A stretch of 64,000 nucleotides of DNA. It comes from JAFGGG01 sp964634205 (lineage in GTDB: Bacteria > Spirochaetota > Spirochaetia > SZUA-6 > RPPD01). The notes under the pieces are model-generated. The model was not told the origin of the DNA. It did not search any database and saw nothing but the letters and a program-made list of their open reading frames with translations. Of this stretch, positions 53,253 to 62,996 are shown piece after piece; positions within the stretch are counted from its first letter, which is position 1, and each line of letters opens with the position of its first letter. The stretch spans positions 1 through 64,000 of the forward strand of contig CAZWKE010000013.1 in NCBI GenBank assembly GCA_964634205.1, written 5' to 3'. The translations under genes were made by a program, and so were the position numbers.

Positions 53253-55688
53253 CTAAAACATAAAATTCTCAATATTCAGTAGCAATGTATTCTTTGAAAC
53301 CACCGTCCGGGCGGTTTCCGGTAACGATTCCATAAAGGCACTGCCGTAATATTTGCGGACAATCCGTGAATCAAGGATCAACACCACTCCCTTGTCTCTC
53401 TTGGACCGCATCAGTCGGCCGAATCCCTGTCGAAAACGCATAATTGCTTCAGGTAAGGAAAGTTCCAAAAAAGGATCTCCTCCCTTCTCCCGAATATGCG
53501 CCATGCGGGCGAGGGTTACCGGTTCGGTAGGAACACGAAAGGGAAGACGGCAGATGATGACTACGGACAAGGTCTCGCCGGGGCTGTCCACCCCCTCCCA
53601 AAATGAATCGGTGGCAAACAAGGCACTTTCCGTGACCGTAACAAAGCTTTTCAACAGTCTGGCGCGGTCGGTATCCCCTTGTTTGAGGATGGCGATGTCC
53701 TTGTCGGTCAGATTTTCCTTTATGTATTCATAGGTTGTATTGAGCATGGCATACGAGGTAAAAAGCACAAGTGCCTTACCCCTGAACAACTCAATCGTAT
53801 GCAGGATCATGTCCTGGGCAAACTGCTGATATCCGGCCTCGGCGGGCATGGGCGCGTCATGCGGTACACCTAACAATACCTGTTCTTTAAAATTAAACGG
53901 CGACTGCAGATATAATTCGTTAATCTCCCGGTTGGAAACCGACTCCAACCCCACCCTGGTTTTCCAATAGCGAAAATCTTTGGCAATGGTAAGGGTGGCG
54001 GAGGTAAATACCAACGATTCATACTGCTCATACACCGCCTCCCGCATTACATGGGTGATATCCAGGGGGGTGATAACAAAGCGCACAATCCGTTCTCCCC
54101 TGAAACTGGTAAAGCTTTCCAGCCAGAAAATCATCTCCGCCTTGGCTTTATAATCCTGAAACTGCCTGCATACTTCCGCAATACGCAGCAGACGCCTTCT
54201 CTGTATCTTTAGTTCAATAAACAGAATATCATCATCCTGTATCTCGGACGGAACATCCTCCAGCAGGTCGTGCAGCGTATTGGAAAAATCCGTAATAAGA
54301 ACGTTCAGTTCTTTAAGGGGATCACAAAGCAAACGTGTGATATCATCCGGTACGGCTTCGTTGATATAGAGGCTTTTTTCCTTTTTCAGCAGTTCCACTG
54401 CCAGATTGTTGGCAAGATCCGCCTTGCCGATCAGTTCGCCGACCATCCGTTTCAGCTTGGTTATTGTGCTCTCATGCAAATTCCGCTTTGCCAGCCCCAC
54501 AAGCAGACCGAACTCCCTGCCCGCCTTCTTGCGGTAAAGCCGTGACGCGCTTTTTTGCACGGCAAACCTGCTGAACTGTTCGGAAAAAAAAGACGTCGCG
54601 CTTTTTTCGATATTATGCGCCTCGTCAAAGATGATCCGCTGAAAGGGCGGTAGTACGGCGCTGGTCTTGAATCCCGTACCGGCCAACCTGATGGAGAGGT
54701 CGGAAAACAGCAGGTGGTTGTTCACCACCAGAATCTGGGCATTGGCCGCCTGCTTACGGGCTTTGATGACAAAGCAGTCATCCCGCATGCGGCAGCGCAG
54801 TCCCAGACAGGCGTCGGCTTCGGAACAGACCAGGGACCATACCTCATTGGAGGGGTAGACCGAAAGGTCGTCTCGACTGCCGCTCTGGGTGGAGAGCGAC
54901 CATTCATAAATCGCTTCCAGTTCCGTATCCGTATCGTGGAAGAGATCATGCTCTTCCCGTGCCTCGGTCAGGCGGAAACGGCAGAGATAGTTGCCGCGGC
55001 CCTTCACCAGCGCTACCTTGGGCCGCTGCTCCAGTATTTTCATTACCAGCGGGATGTCCTTCTCAATCAACTGCTGCTGTAGATTTATGGTGGCCGTTGA
55101 AATGACCACACGTTCCCGGTTTTTAACCACCCAGTCCAACGCAGGAATAAGATAGGCCAGTGACTTTCCCACTCCCGTACCCGCTTCCACCAAAGCAATC
55201 GTAGAGTTGTTGAAACCGGCACAAACCGCTTCGAGCATCTCCACCTGGGCGTCGCGTTCCTCATAGCCGGGATAGATCTGTGACAGCCTGCCTGCCGGCA
55301 GCAGCAGTTTTGCCAGAACACTTTCATCAAGCAGTACGATCTCCTCTTCGGCAATGGGCTCTGCCACCGCGTTTAATGAGTTCACCTCGTTATCAATGAT
55401 GAAAAATCCGATCCCGTCGTTTCCCAGGGCGGAGGCAACCGCCAGATCGGGCCCGGAAGGGGTCAGGTCTCCCGAAGGATGATTATGAATGACGACCTCG
55501 CCGCGTTCAACGAAAGGTCGCAGCACCGGAACCATGTTTTGATTACCGCGTGCCGCGATCTCAATCTCACCCACCTTTCCCTCATGGTTGAACTTTCCGA
55601 CGGCGAACAGTTCATACCCATTGTTTTCCCGGATCTCCCGGCGCAAAACCTCCGCGACGGCAGTGGTAAGGCGGTCTTCAACGGTCAT
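53253..55688 (-). CDS. DinG/XPD-type helicase with an N-terminal JAB (JAMM) domain
   Basis: An 811-residue fusion. Residues 1-105 form a JAB/MPN domain with the full RadC-like metal motif 'HNHPSGDLTPSGPD' (His68, His70, Asp81). Residues about 130-811 are a DinG-type superfamily 2 helicase: Walker A 'EAGTGVGKS' (168-176), 'DEAHNIEKS', and cysteines in 'GRGNYLC' and 'CSEADACLGLRC' for the Fe-S cluster. The end has 'SFWEGVDSPGETL' and 'QGFGRLMRS'. It should unwind DNA or R-loops. The JAB part may be a metallopeptidase acting on a partner or modifier. It overlaps the PNP gene by 11 bases. Confidence 0.88.
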   Translation of the reverse strand: MTVEDRLTTAVAEVLRREIRENNGYELFAVGKFNHEGKVGEIEIAARGNQNMVPVLRPFVERGEVVIHNHPSGDLTPSGPDLAVASALGNDGIGFFIIDNEVNSLNAVAEPIAEEEIVLLDESVLAKLLLPAGRLSQIYPGYEERDAQVEMLEAVCAGFNNSTIALVEAGTGVGKSLAYLIPALDWVVKNRERVVISTATINLQQQLIEKDIPLVMKILEQRPKVALVKGRGNYLCRFRLTEAREEHDLFHDTDTELEAIYEWSLSTQSGSRDDLSVYPSNEVWSLVCSEADACLGLRCRMRDDCFVIKARKQAANAQILVVNNHLLFSDLSIRLAGTGFKTSAVLPPFQRIIFDEAHNIEKSATSFFSEQFSRFAVQKSASRLYRKKAGREFGLLVGLAKRNLHESTITKLKRMVGELIGKADLANNLAVELLKKEKSLYINEAVPDDITRLLCDPLKELNVLITDFSNTLHDLLEDVPSEIQDDDILFIELKIQRRRLLRIAEVCRQFQDYKAKAEMIFWLESFTSFRGERIVRFVITPLDITHVMREAVYEQYESLVFTSATLTIAKDFRYWKTRVGLESVSNREINELYLQSPFNFKEQVLLGVPHDAPMPAEAGYQQFAQDMILHTIELFRGKALVLFTSYAMLNTTYEYIKENLTDKDIAILKQGDTDRARLLKSFVTVTESALFATDSFWEGVDSPGETLSVVIICRLPFRVPTEPVTLARMAHIREKGGDPFLELSLPEAIMRFRQGFGRLMRSKRDKGVVLILDSRIVRKYYGSAFMESLPETARTVVSKNTLLLNIENFMF

Positions 55689-56511
55689 TTTGCTGTGTAT
55701 CCAAACAGGTCAATATGTTTTTTATAATCGCCTGCAGCTTTCCTGTCATATTCTTGCTTACTGCCAATACGTTTTCATGACGAACGGGACGCGAGGTTAC
55801 GCCCGCGGCATAATTGGTGATGCACGAGAAGCCGATTACCTCCATCCCCAGAAAACGCGCGGCAATCACCTCAGGGACGGTGGACATTCCCACCATATCG
55901 CCCCCCAGCTTTCGGAGCATCTTTGCTTCCATGGGTGTCTCGTACTGGGGACCGGGCGTGAACACATACACTCCCCGCCTGCGGACCCGTGGGCACAATC
56001 TCCCCACCACACCGGCAAGACACGCCGAATAGGCATTTTCCATACTGATAAAGCGCGGCCCTAATGAGCCCAACTCCAATCCTTTGAAGGGTGAAATGCC
56101 GAATATATTAAGATGGTCCCGAATAAGGACGATCGTTCCCGGCTTCAAATCCTTTCGCAGCGAACCCGCGGCATTGGTAATGATCAAGCGCTTTACCCCC
56201 AGTTTATGTAATACAAAAACCGGCAGCATTACCTGTTGCATCGTATGGCCCTCATAAAAATGAAATCTGCCGAGTAAAAAGGCCGTTCCGGCACTTATTT
56301 TTAAGATTCCCGCATGGCCTTCCACCCGCACCCCGGGGAAACCTTTTATGTCGGAAAAAGGAATGGACACCATCCCGTTCTCCGACGATGCGCCCCCGGC
56401 GGCTTCTCCCAATCCCGAGCCCAGGATAACGGCGTTGCGGATCTCTCCCCGATATCGCTTTCTCACCGATCGTGCCGCTTGTTCTACGGTATGTAAAAAA
56501 TCCTGGTTCAT
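55678..56511 (-). CDS. Purine nucleoside phosphorylase (trimeric class)
   Basis: Phosphorolysis of guanosine and inosine type nucleosides in purine salvage. The start is the ATG at 56511 with GGGGAG about nine bases upstream, giving 277 residues. The frame continues upstream to 56604 but without conserved sequence. Landmarks are 'LGSGLGEAA' (phosphate), 'FPGVRVEGHAG', 'GRFHFYEGH', 'ITNAAGSL' and the base-binding 'GPQYETPMEAKMLRKLGGDMVGMSTVPE'-type region around residue 190. It is the first gene of a pair with the JAB-helicase gene and lies opposite an EF-G gene. It complements the de novo purine genes downstream. Confidence 0.9.
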   Translation of the reverse strand: MNQDFLHTVEQAARSVRKRYRGEIRNAVILGSGLGEAAGGASSENGMVSIPFSDIKGFPGVRVEGHAGILKISAGTAFLLGRFHFYEGHTMQQVMLPVFVLHKLGVKRLIITNAAGSLRKDLKPGTIVLIRDHLNIFGISPFKGLELGSLGPRFISMENAYSACLAGVVGRLCPRVRRRGVYVFTPGPQYETPMEAKMLRKLGGDMVGMSTVPEVIAARFLGMEVIGFSCITNYAAGVTSRPVRHENVLAVSKNMTGKLQAIIKNILTCLDTQQNDR

Positions 56512-56654
56512 ATCCTGTTCTCCCCGGTAAACTCCATAAATAGTTTTAAGCCAAATCCATGTTTTTGGCAATGGCCCCATTTCAAGAATTACCGTGAATA
56601 CCACTTTCCATTTTAAGCAAACCCTGTTACTATGTGGCCTGGAGAAAAATAGCT

Positions 56655-58688
56655 ATGTCTGAATTTTCGATGCTGCGCAACATTGGGATAATGGCCCACA
56701 TAGATGCCGGGAAAACAACAACTACGGAGCGGATTCTCTATTATACGGGGAAAAGCCACAGAATCGGCGAGGTGGATAACGGAGAAGCCACCATGGACTG
56801 GATGACCCAGGAACAGGAACGGGGCATTACCATCACCTCCGCTGCGACCACCTGCTTCTGGCAGGAATACCAGATAAATATCATCGATACACCGGGTCAC
56901 GTAGACTTTACGGCGGAGGTGGAAAGGGCACTCCGTGTGCTTGACGGGGGTATCTGCATTTTTTGTGCCGTCGGAGGAGTGGAACCGCAATCGGAAACCG
57001 TATGGCACCAGGCGGAAAATTATCATATTCCCCGCCTGGCTTATATCAACAAAATGGACCGGATCGGGGCCGATTTTTTCCAGGTATTGAACGAGATGCA
57101 AAAAAAACTGAAGACGGAACCATTGGTCCTGCAGCTTCCCATAGGCAGCGAATCTGCTTTCGAGGGAGTGATTGATCTTCTCACCATGCAGGAAATTCGA
57201 TGGGACCAAAATGATATGGGCACAAGTTTGGTTTTTTCATCCATCGATCCAAAACGTACGGAAGAGGCCGTATCGTATAGAGAACAACTGATCGAAACGG
57301 TTTCGGCATTATCGGATGAAATAGCAGAGCTCTACCTTGAGGGGAAGGAAATACCGCTCTCCATACTAAAGAACGTTATCCGGCAAGGCGCAATCGCCCA
57401 AACCTTTACCCCGGTCCTCTGCGGCGCATCGCTGAAAAATATCGGCATCCAACCGTTACTTGACGCGGTCATCAGTTATTTACCCGCCCCGGACGAACTT
57501 CCCCCGATTCAGGGCGTGCAGATAAAAAACGATCAGCCGGTTACGGTTGAATGTAACAGTGACACACCGCCGCTGGCACTTGTTTTCAAAATCCAGACCG
57601 AAAGGGAAGCCGGCATGTTGAGTTATATCCGGATGTACTCCGGGGTGTTAAAGCGGGGTGACGCGGTATACAATTTCAATAAAAAGAAGCGGGAACGAAT
57701 TCATCGGCTGTTGCGCATGCACTCAAACCGCTATGCCCAGATCAATGAGATCAAGGCCGGTGATATCGCCGTAGTCATCGGATTCAAACTGGCGCAGACC
57801 GGTGATACCATCGGCAGCGAAGGGTTTCAGATTGCGCTTGAGCGCATTACCTTCCCGGAGCCGGTTATTTCGGTGGCCATTGAGCCGAAAACACTTTCTG
57901 AAAGCAAAAAACTCAAAGACTCACTCGATCTCCTGGCCAAAGAGGATCCCACCTTTACCGTGAAGGAAAACGAGGATACCGGGCAGCTGATTATCTCCGG
58001 TATGGGAGAGCTGCACCTGGATGTTCTGGTGACACGCCTGCTGGAGGATTTTAAAATTCAGGCCAAGGTCGGCAAGCCCCAGGTTTCCTACCACGAATCG
58101 ATTGCCAAAGCCGTGGAATATACCGAGAAATATCACCGCGTTATGGCCGGTAAGGAAAATGCGGCCGAGATTACCCTGAAGGTTTTCCCGCGCGAACGCG
58201 GCCAGGGCAACCATTTTCAGAGCCGCATCGGGTCGGAGAAACTGCCCAAGGATTTCATCGACGCGGTTGAACGCGGAGTGAAGAACTCGATGGAAGCCGG
58301 AACCAGTTTCGGCTATCCCACAATCGATATCGGCGTGGAGCTGACGGACGCGGTGTACAATCAGGTCACGGCTTCCATACTGGCGTTTGAGGCGGCCGGG
58401 GCTATCGGATTTGACAATGCCTGCAGTAAGGCCGGACCCATCCTGCTGGAACCGATTATGACGGTCGATGTTTTCACCCCGAAAGAGTTCATTGGAGATG
58501 TAATCGGCAACCTCAACTCCAGGGGTGGAAACATTATCAGTATTACCAGCAAAACAACCATCGAGCACGTTCAGGCCTCGGTCGCGTTGAATAAAATGTT
58601 CGGTTACTCCACCTCAATACGAAGCATTACCCAAGGGAGAGCCACGTTCGCCATGGAGTTTTCACATTTCGCAAAAAAAACCTCCTAA
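56655..58688 (+). CDS. Elongation factor G paralogue (divergent, spirochaetal type)
   Basis: GTPase of the EF-G family, 677 residues. The G domain is intact: 'AHIDAGKTT', 'ERGITITSA', 'DTPGHVDF' and 'NKMD'. Domains II to V follow. In domain IV the tip that normally reads like GGxGQxxHV is replaced by 'HRVMAGKENAAEITL', so its decoding-centre contact must differ. This suggests a specialised paralogue, perhaps one of the two EF-G forms of spirochaetes divided between translocation and ribosome recycling, rather than the only EF-G. No rpsL/rpsG/tuf neighbours are seen, also unlike canonical fusA. The ATG at 56655 is chosen over a GTG at 56634. Confidence 0.88.
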   Translation: MSEFSMLRNIGIMAHIDAGKTTTTERILYYTGKSHRIGEVDNGEATMDWMTQEQERGITITSAATTCFWQEYQINIIDTPGHVDFTAEVERALRVLDGGICIFCAVGGVEPQSETVWHQAENYHIPRLAYINKMDRIGADFFQVLNEMQKKLKTEPLVLQLPIGSESAFEGVIDLLTMQEIRWDQNDMGTSLVFSSIDPKRTEEAVSYREQLIETVSALSDEIAELYLEGKEIPLSILKNVIRQGAIAQTFTPVLCGASLKNIGIQPLLDAVISYLPAPDELPPIQGVQIKNDQPVTVECNSDTPPLALVFKIQTEREAGMLSYIRMYSGVLKRGDAVYNFNKKKRERIHRLLRMHSNRYAQINEIKAGDIAVVIGFKLAQTGDTIGSEGFQIALERITFPEPVISVAIEPKTLSESKKLKDSLDLLAKEDPTFTVKENEDTGQLIISGMGELHLDVLVTRLLEDFKIQAKVGKPQVSYHESIAKAVEYTEKYHRVMAGKENAAEITLKVFPRERGQGNHFQSRIGSEKLPKDFIDAVERGVKNSMEAGTSFGYPTIDIGVELTDAVYNQVTASILAFEAAGAIGFDNACSKAGPILLEPIMTVDVFTPKEFIGDVIGNLNSRGGNIISITSKTTIEHVQASVALNKMFGYSTSIRSITQGRATFAMEFSHFAKKTS

Positions 58689-58701
58689 ACGGTTCTCTTT
58701 T

Positions 58702-58731
58702 TTGCTGAAATATGAGTATATTAGATATACA
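58702..58731 (+). promoter_or_regulatory. Candidate promoter of the purF operon
   Basis: TTGCTG (58702-58707), an 18-base spacer and TATACA (58726-58731), about 40 bases before the purF start. No purine riboswitch is visible in the 83-base gap. Confidence 0.45.
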
Positions 58732-58771
58732 CAAACACAGCAGTAATAACAGAACATAAGGAGCCGTATAT

Positions 58772-60166
58772 TTGTCAATAACGGAAAGAATCGGACATTT
58801 TTGCGGGGTTGCGGGTATTACCGCGGCACGTGAAATTAATATACCGGAAAAACTGTTTTATCCGCTTTTTTCCCTGCAGCACCGCGGGCAGGAAAGCGCC
58901 GGCATCGCCTATAACAACAAAGGGCAGCTGATCTTCTATAAAGACCTGGGTATGGTTTCGAATGTACTGACCCATTACCTGCACGAAGACCATCCCTCCC
59001 GGGTGGGCATCGGACATGTACGCTATTCCACCCAGGGATCCAACAAACTGGAAAACGCACAGCCTGTGGCCATTACCTGTAACAAAGGACAGATCGCCCT
59101 GGCACATAACGGAAATATCTGTAACTCGGTAGAGCTGCGCGCGGAGCTTTTTAAACAGGGTTCAATTTTCCAGAGCACCTCGGACACCGAGCTTATTCTC
59201 CATCTGATTGCGCGCTCCGGGCAGCCTGATTTTAAAAGCGCGCTTATAGAAACACTGAACCGCCTGCAGGGGGCTTACTCCATGCTTTTTATCCATGAAG
59301 ATACGTTGTACGCAGTACGCGATCCCCTGGGGTTCCGGCCCCTGGTGATCGGCGGCAACGATGAGATGACCCTGATCGCGTCCGAAAGCTGTGCCCTGGA
59401 TACATCCCGCATCCCTTCATATGAAGAGATCGCCCCCGGGGAGATGATCATTGCGCGGGAGAACAGGTTTACCAGAGAACGGTTTGCCCCTTCCCCTAAA
59501 AAGAGCGCGTGCATCTTCGAGCTTATCTATTTTTCCCGTCCCGACTCATCGGTGTTTGACTATTCCGTGCACCTGCTGCGAAAAAAAATGGGCCGGGCCC
59601 TGGCCCGGATAGAGACCCATACCACGGACATGGTGATCGCGGTCCCGGATTCGGGCAACAGCGCCGCCCTGGGATACGCAGATGAGTCCAAAATTCCATT
59701 GGAGCACGGCCTTACCCGTAACCACTATTATGGTCGCACCTTTATCCAGCCGACCAAGGAGATGCGCGAGTTCGGGGTAAGAATGAAACTCCACCCCATA
59801 AAAAAGGCCATTGCGGGAAAACGCATTACCCTGATCGATGATTCGATCGTGCGGGGAACCACAAGCAACATCCTGGTACGCCTGCTGCGCGAAGCGGGGG
59901 CCAAAGAGGTCCACCTGCGGCTTTCTTCTCCTGAAATAAAACATCCCTGCTTCTTCGGCATCGACATCCCCACACACGAGGAACTGATTTCCAACAATAT
60001 GACCCCCGAACAGATTGCGCAGCATATCGGCGCGGACACGGTCTCGTTTCTGCCCCTGGCCGAACTGCGTCAATGCGTGAACAATCCCGATGAGTTTTGT
60101 TACGCCTGTTTCAGCGGTCAGTATCCGGTCAAGGTAACCGACCCCGCGATTAGGAGAAAAGACTGA
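58772..60166 (+). CDS. purF: Amidophosphoribosyltransferase
   Basis: First committed step of purine synthesis, forming phosphoribosylamine from PRPP and glutamine. The 464-residue protein starts at a TTG with AAGGAG about nine bases upstream. The nucleophile is Cys11 ('HFCGVAGI') after a 10-residue propeptide. The glutaminase domain ('HRGQESAG', 'AHNGNI') is followed by the PRPP-binding 'ITLIDDSIVRGTTS'. The C-terminus retains cysteines ('FCYACFSG') of the Bacillus-type Fe-S enzyme, so it should be oxygen-sensitive. Its TGA overlaps the ATG of purM by one base. Confidence 0.96.
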   Translation: MSITERIGHFCGVAGITAAREINIPEKLFYPLFSLQHRGQESAGIAYNNKGQLIFYKDLGMVSNVLTHYLHEDHPSRVGIGHVRYSTQGSNKLENAQPVAITCNKGQIALAHNGNICNSVELRAELFKQGSIFQSTSDTELILHLIARSGQPDFKSALIETLNRLQGAYSMLFIHEDTLYAVRDPLGFRPLVIGGNDEMTLIASESCALDTSRIPSYEEIAPGEMIIARENRFTRERFAPSPKKSACIFELIYFSRPDSSVFDYSVHLLRKKMGRALARIETHTTDMVIAVPDSGNSAALGYADESKIPLEHGLTRNHYYGRTFIQPTKEMREFGVRMKLHPIKKAIAGKRITLIDDSIVRGTTSNILVRLLREAGAKEVHLRLSSPEIKHPCFFGIDIPTHEELISNNMTPEQIAQHIGADTVSFLPLAELRQCVNNPDEFCYACFSGQYPVKVTDPAIRRKD

Positions 60167-61137
60167 TGCCCGGACAGGAGAAAAAACCTCTTTCCTATGC
60201 CCAGGCCGGTGTGGATATTGAAAAAGGGGACCGCTTTGTCGAGATGATAAAATCCATCAAATCAAGCGCCGTCCCGGCTGACCTGGGAAGCTTTTCCGGC
60301 GGTATACCGCTGGACCTACATCGCTGGAAACAGCCGGTTCTGCTTTCCACCACCGACGGTGTGGGCACAAAAATATTGGTTGCCGCCAAACTGAATGATT
60401 TTTCCAGCATCGGTATTGACCTGGTTGCCATGTGCGTGAATGACCTGATTGTCTGCGGGGCAACTCCCCTGGTATTTCTGGATTATATTGCCTGCGGCAC
60501 GCTTGACCTCACTGTAATGAATACGGTGATGGGCGGTATCGTGGACGGCTGCGAGCAGGCGGGCTGTAGACTGGCCGGCGGCGAAACGGCTGAAATGCCT
60601 GATATGTACAAAAAAAATGATTTTGATCTGGCGGGTTTCGCGGTAGGAGTGGCCGATCAAAACAAGCTTTTACCGCGAAAGGATAAGATCGGTGCCGGAG
60701 ATACGATTATCGGGCTTCCGTCCACCGGCGTACACTCAAACGGATTCTCTCTGGCCCGAAAACTGGTCCCCGAAAATGATCCGACACTCTGGAAAACACT
60801 CCTTACCCCCACCAAGATATATGTGAAAGAAGTAGGGCTGCTGTTAAAAACAGGGCATATTACGGCCGCGGCGCACATTACCGGCGGCGGTATTATCGGG
60901 AACCTGAAACGCGTTATTCCGCCGCAGCTTGAGCCGATCCTGAATCATAAATGGCCCGTTCCGGATATTTTTTCCCGTTTGCAAAATTTCGGTTCGATCA
61001 CCGAGGAGGAAATGTTCAAGGTGTTTAACATGGGAATCGGCATTGCGCTGGTGGTAAAAAAGGCACACGTGAACGAACTGCTGGAAACCGCGCAGGCAAA
61101 CAATATTCCGGCATTGGTAATCGGGGAGCTTGCCTGA
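60166..61137 (+). CDS. purM: Phosphoribosylformylglycinamidine cyclo-ligase (AIR synthetase)
   Basis: ATP-dependent ring closure of FGAM to AIR. The 323 residues carry the family marks: 'LSYAQAGVDIEKGD' at the N-terminus, 'TTDGVGTK' near 62-69, 'DLVAMCVNDLIVCGATPLVFLDY' near 86-108, and 'GGGIIGNLKRVIP' with 'EEEMFKVFNMGIG' towards the end. It overlaps purF by one base at its start and purN by one base at its end. This implies a coupled operon with equimolar translation. Confidence 0.96.
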   Translation: MPGQEKKPLSYAQAGVDIEKGDRFVEMIKSIKSSAVPADLGSFSGGIPLDLHRWKQPVLLSTTDGVGTKILVAAKLNDFSSIGIDLVAMCVNDLIVCGATPLVFLDYIACGTLDLTVMNTVMGGIVDGCEQAGCRLAGGETAEMPDMYKKNDFDLAGFAVGVADQNKLLPRKDKIGAGDTIIGLPSTGVHSNGFSLARKLVPENDPTLWKTLLTPTKIYVKEVGLLLKTGHITAAAHITGGGIIGNLKRVIPPQLEPILNHKWPVPDIFSRLQNFGSITEEEMFKVFNMGIGIALVVKKAHVNELLETAQANNIPALVIGELA

Positions 61138-61712
61138 TGGCCAGACTGGCTGTTTTTGCTTCCGGCAACGGCTCGAATTTCCAGGCAATCGCCGAAGCCG
61201 TGCGGAAGACCGGGCATTCCCTTGAATTTCTGTTATGTAATAAACAAAGCGCTTATGTGATCGAGCGGGCCCGGCTGCTTGATATACCGGTCTATCTGGT
61301 CAGCTACCGTGACAAAACACGCGAGGAAGTGGAGCGCGAAATTCTTGGTTATACGCGGCGGCACCACATCGATCTGATAGCACTTGCCGGGTATATGAAG
61401 CTTTTGACGCCCTTTTTCCTCTCCTCTTTTACCGGTGACATTTTAAATGTCCACCCTTCCCTGCTGCCCAAATACGCGGGGGTAAACGCCATCGAACGCA
61501 GTTACCGCGGAGGAGATCCGGAGCTGGGAATATCCGTGATAAAGATAGACAACGGCGTGGATACGGGGCCGGTGCTTTTTCAGACCTCATTCAAACGTGA
61601 GCCCGCCGCCACCCTGGAACAGGTGGAAGCAAAGATACATGAGCTTGAACACACACATTTTCCGGCGGTAATTATCCGGGAGCTTGATAATAGAGATAAA
61701 AGAAACAGATAA
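61137..61712 (+). CDS. purN: Phosphoribosylglycinamide formyltransferase
   Basis: 10-formyl-THF-dependent formylation of GAR. The 191-residue protein has the N-terminal 'ASGNGSNFQAI' phosphate loop, the catalytic histidine in 'NVHPSLLPKYAG' and the aspartate in 'DNGVDTGPVLFQ'. The TGATG overlap with purM and the 15-base gap to purD place it in the same message. Length and motifs are standard. Confidence 0.96.
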   Translation: MARLAVFASGNGSNFQAIAEAVRKTGHSLEFLLCNKQSAYVIERARLLDIPVYLVSYRDKTREEVEREILGYTRRHHIDLIALAGYMKLLTPFFLSSFTGDILNVHPSLLPKYAGVNAIERSYRGGDPELGISVIKIDNGVDTGPVLFQTSFKREPAATLEQVEAKIHELEHTHFPAVIIRELDNRDKRNR

Positions 61713-61727
61713 AAAAGGAGGATACTT

Positions 61728-62996
61728 GTGAAGGTACTGGTAATCGGCAGCGGTGCACGGGAGCACGCGCTTTGTTGGGTGTTGGCACAAAGTAAATATA
61801 TTTCCCAGGTGTATGCCGCTCCCGGCAATGCGGGTATTTCCGACATCGGTCAAAGCCTTCCCGCCACGGACCCGCTGGACGGCAGGTCGGTGGCGAAAGC
61901 CGCGGAATCCTGCGGAGCCGACTTTATATTTATGGGACCGGAAGCCCCCTGCGCCCGGGGTGTGGTTGACGCACTGCTTGAACGGGACATTCCGGTCATC
62001 GGACCGCCCCAAGAATCGGCCCGCCTTGAATCAAGCAAAACCTTTTCCAAAGAATTCCTTTTTCGCCATAACATCCCTACCGCACAGGCCAGTATGTTTT
62101 CTTCATTCGCTGAGTTTGAGGCACACATCAAAAACAACGCCGGTAAAAAACTGGTGGTGAAACAGAGTGGACTGGCTGCCGGCAAGGGAGTACTGGAGTC
62201 CGACAAGACGGCTGAACTGCTTGCCTTCGGGAACAATATTCTGAAGTCTGATTCGCTTTTGGTGGAAGAGTACCTGACCGGCTGGGAGGTCTCGGTTTTT
62301 GCCCTCTCCGACGGCAGGGATTACAAACTCCTTGCCCCGTGCACGGATTTCAAAAAGGCCCACGACAACGATACCGGGCCCAATACCGGCGGAATGGGCT
62401 CCATCTGCCCGGTCCCCACCGTGGACGACACACTGTGGGAAATGATTAAAAAGCGGGTTGTTTCCCCCACCTTTGAGGGGCTCTCCAGCGACGGGCTTAA
62501 TTATCGGGGGGTACTCTACTTCGGGCTGATGATCACCGCGGACGGCCCCAAGGTGTTGGAATACAACATCCGCTGGGGTGATCCCGAAGCCCAGGTACTG
62601 CTGCCCATGATCGATACGGATTTCGGCCTGATCTGTAAGTCTCTTTTGGACCAGGAGTTGGACCGCACCGATATCCGTATGAAATCCGGCGCCGCACTGG
62701 GTGTTGTGGTGGCCGCCGCAGGCTACCCCGGTTCTTATACAAAGGGAATCCCCATAACCGGATTGCCAACCGACAATAATGACCGGCTGCTTGTTTTTCA
62801 CGCGTCCACCGGCCGGAATGCGGACGGAACGGTTCGCACCGGCGGGGGAAGATGTTTTACCGTTGTCGGCCGGGGACCTGATTTGCGGCAGGCATCAGAG
62901 CTTGCCTACAGCTATGCAGACCAGATCCGGTTTGAGGGAGCGTGGTATCGCTCCGACATCGGAAAAAAATTTATTTCGGGAGACAGCACACTATGA
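61728..62996 (+). CDS. purD: Phosphoribosylamine-glycine ligase
   Basis: ATP-grasp enzyme joining phosphoribosylamine with glycine. The 422 residues begin at GTG with a GGAGG site about six bases upstream. 'VIGSGAREHAL' at the N-terminus, 'SGLAAGKGV' in the grasp, 'GPNTGGMGSICP' and 'EYNIRWGDPEAQV' are family motifs. Its final ATGA overlaps the start of purE. It belongs to the purF operon. Confidence 0.96.
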   Translation: MKVLVIGSGAREHALCWVLAQSKYISQVYAAPGNAGISDIGQSLPATDPLDGRSVAKAAESCGADFIFMGPEAPCARGVVDALLERDIPVIGPPQESARLESSKTFSKEFLFRHNIPTAQASMFSSFAEFEAHIKNNAGKKLVVKQSGLAAGKGVLESDKTAELLAFGNNILKSDSLLVEEYLTGWEVSVFALSDGRDYKLLAPCTDFKKAHDNDTGPNTGGMGSICPVPTVDDTLWEMIKKRVVSPTFEGLSSDGLNYRGVLYFGLMITADGPKVLEYNIRWGDPEAQVLLPMIDTDFGLICKSLLDQELDRTDIRMKSGAALGVVVAAAGYPGSYTKGIPITGLPTDNNDRLLVFHASTGRNADGTVRTGGGRCFTVVGRGPDLRQASELAYSYADQIRFEGAWYRSDIGKKFISGDSTL

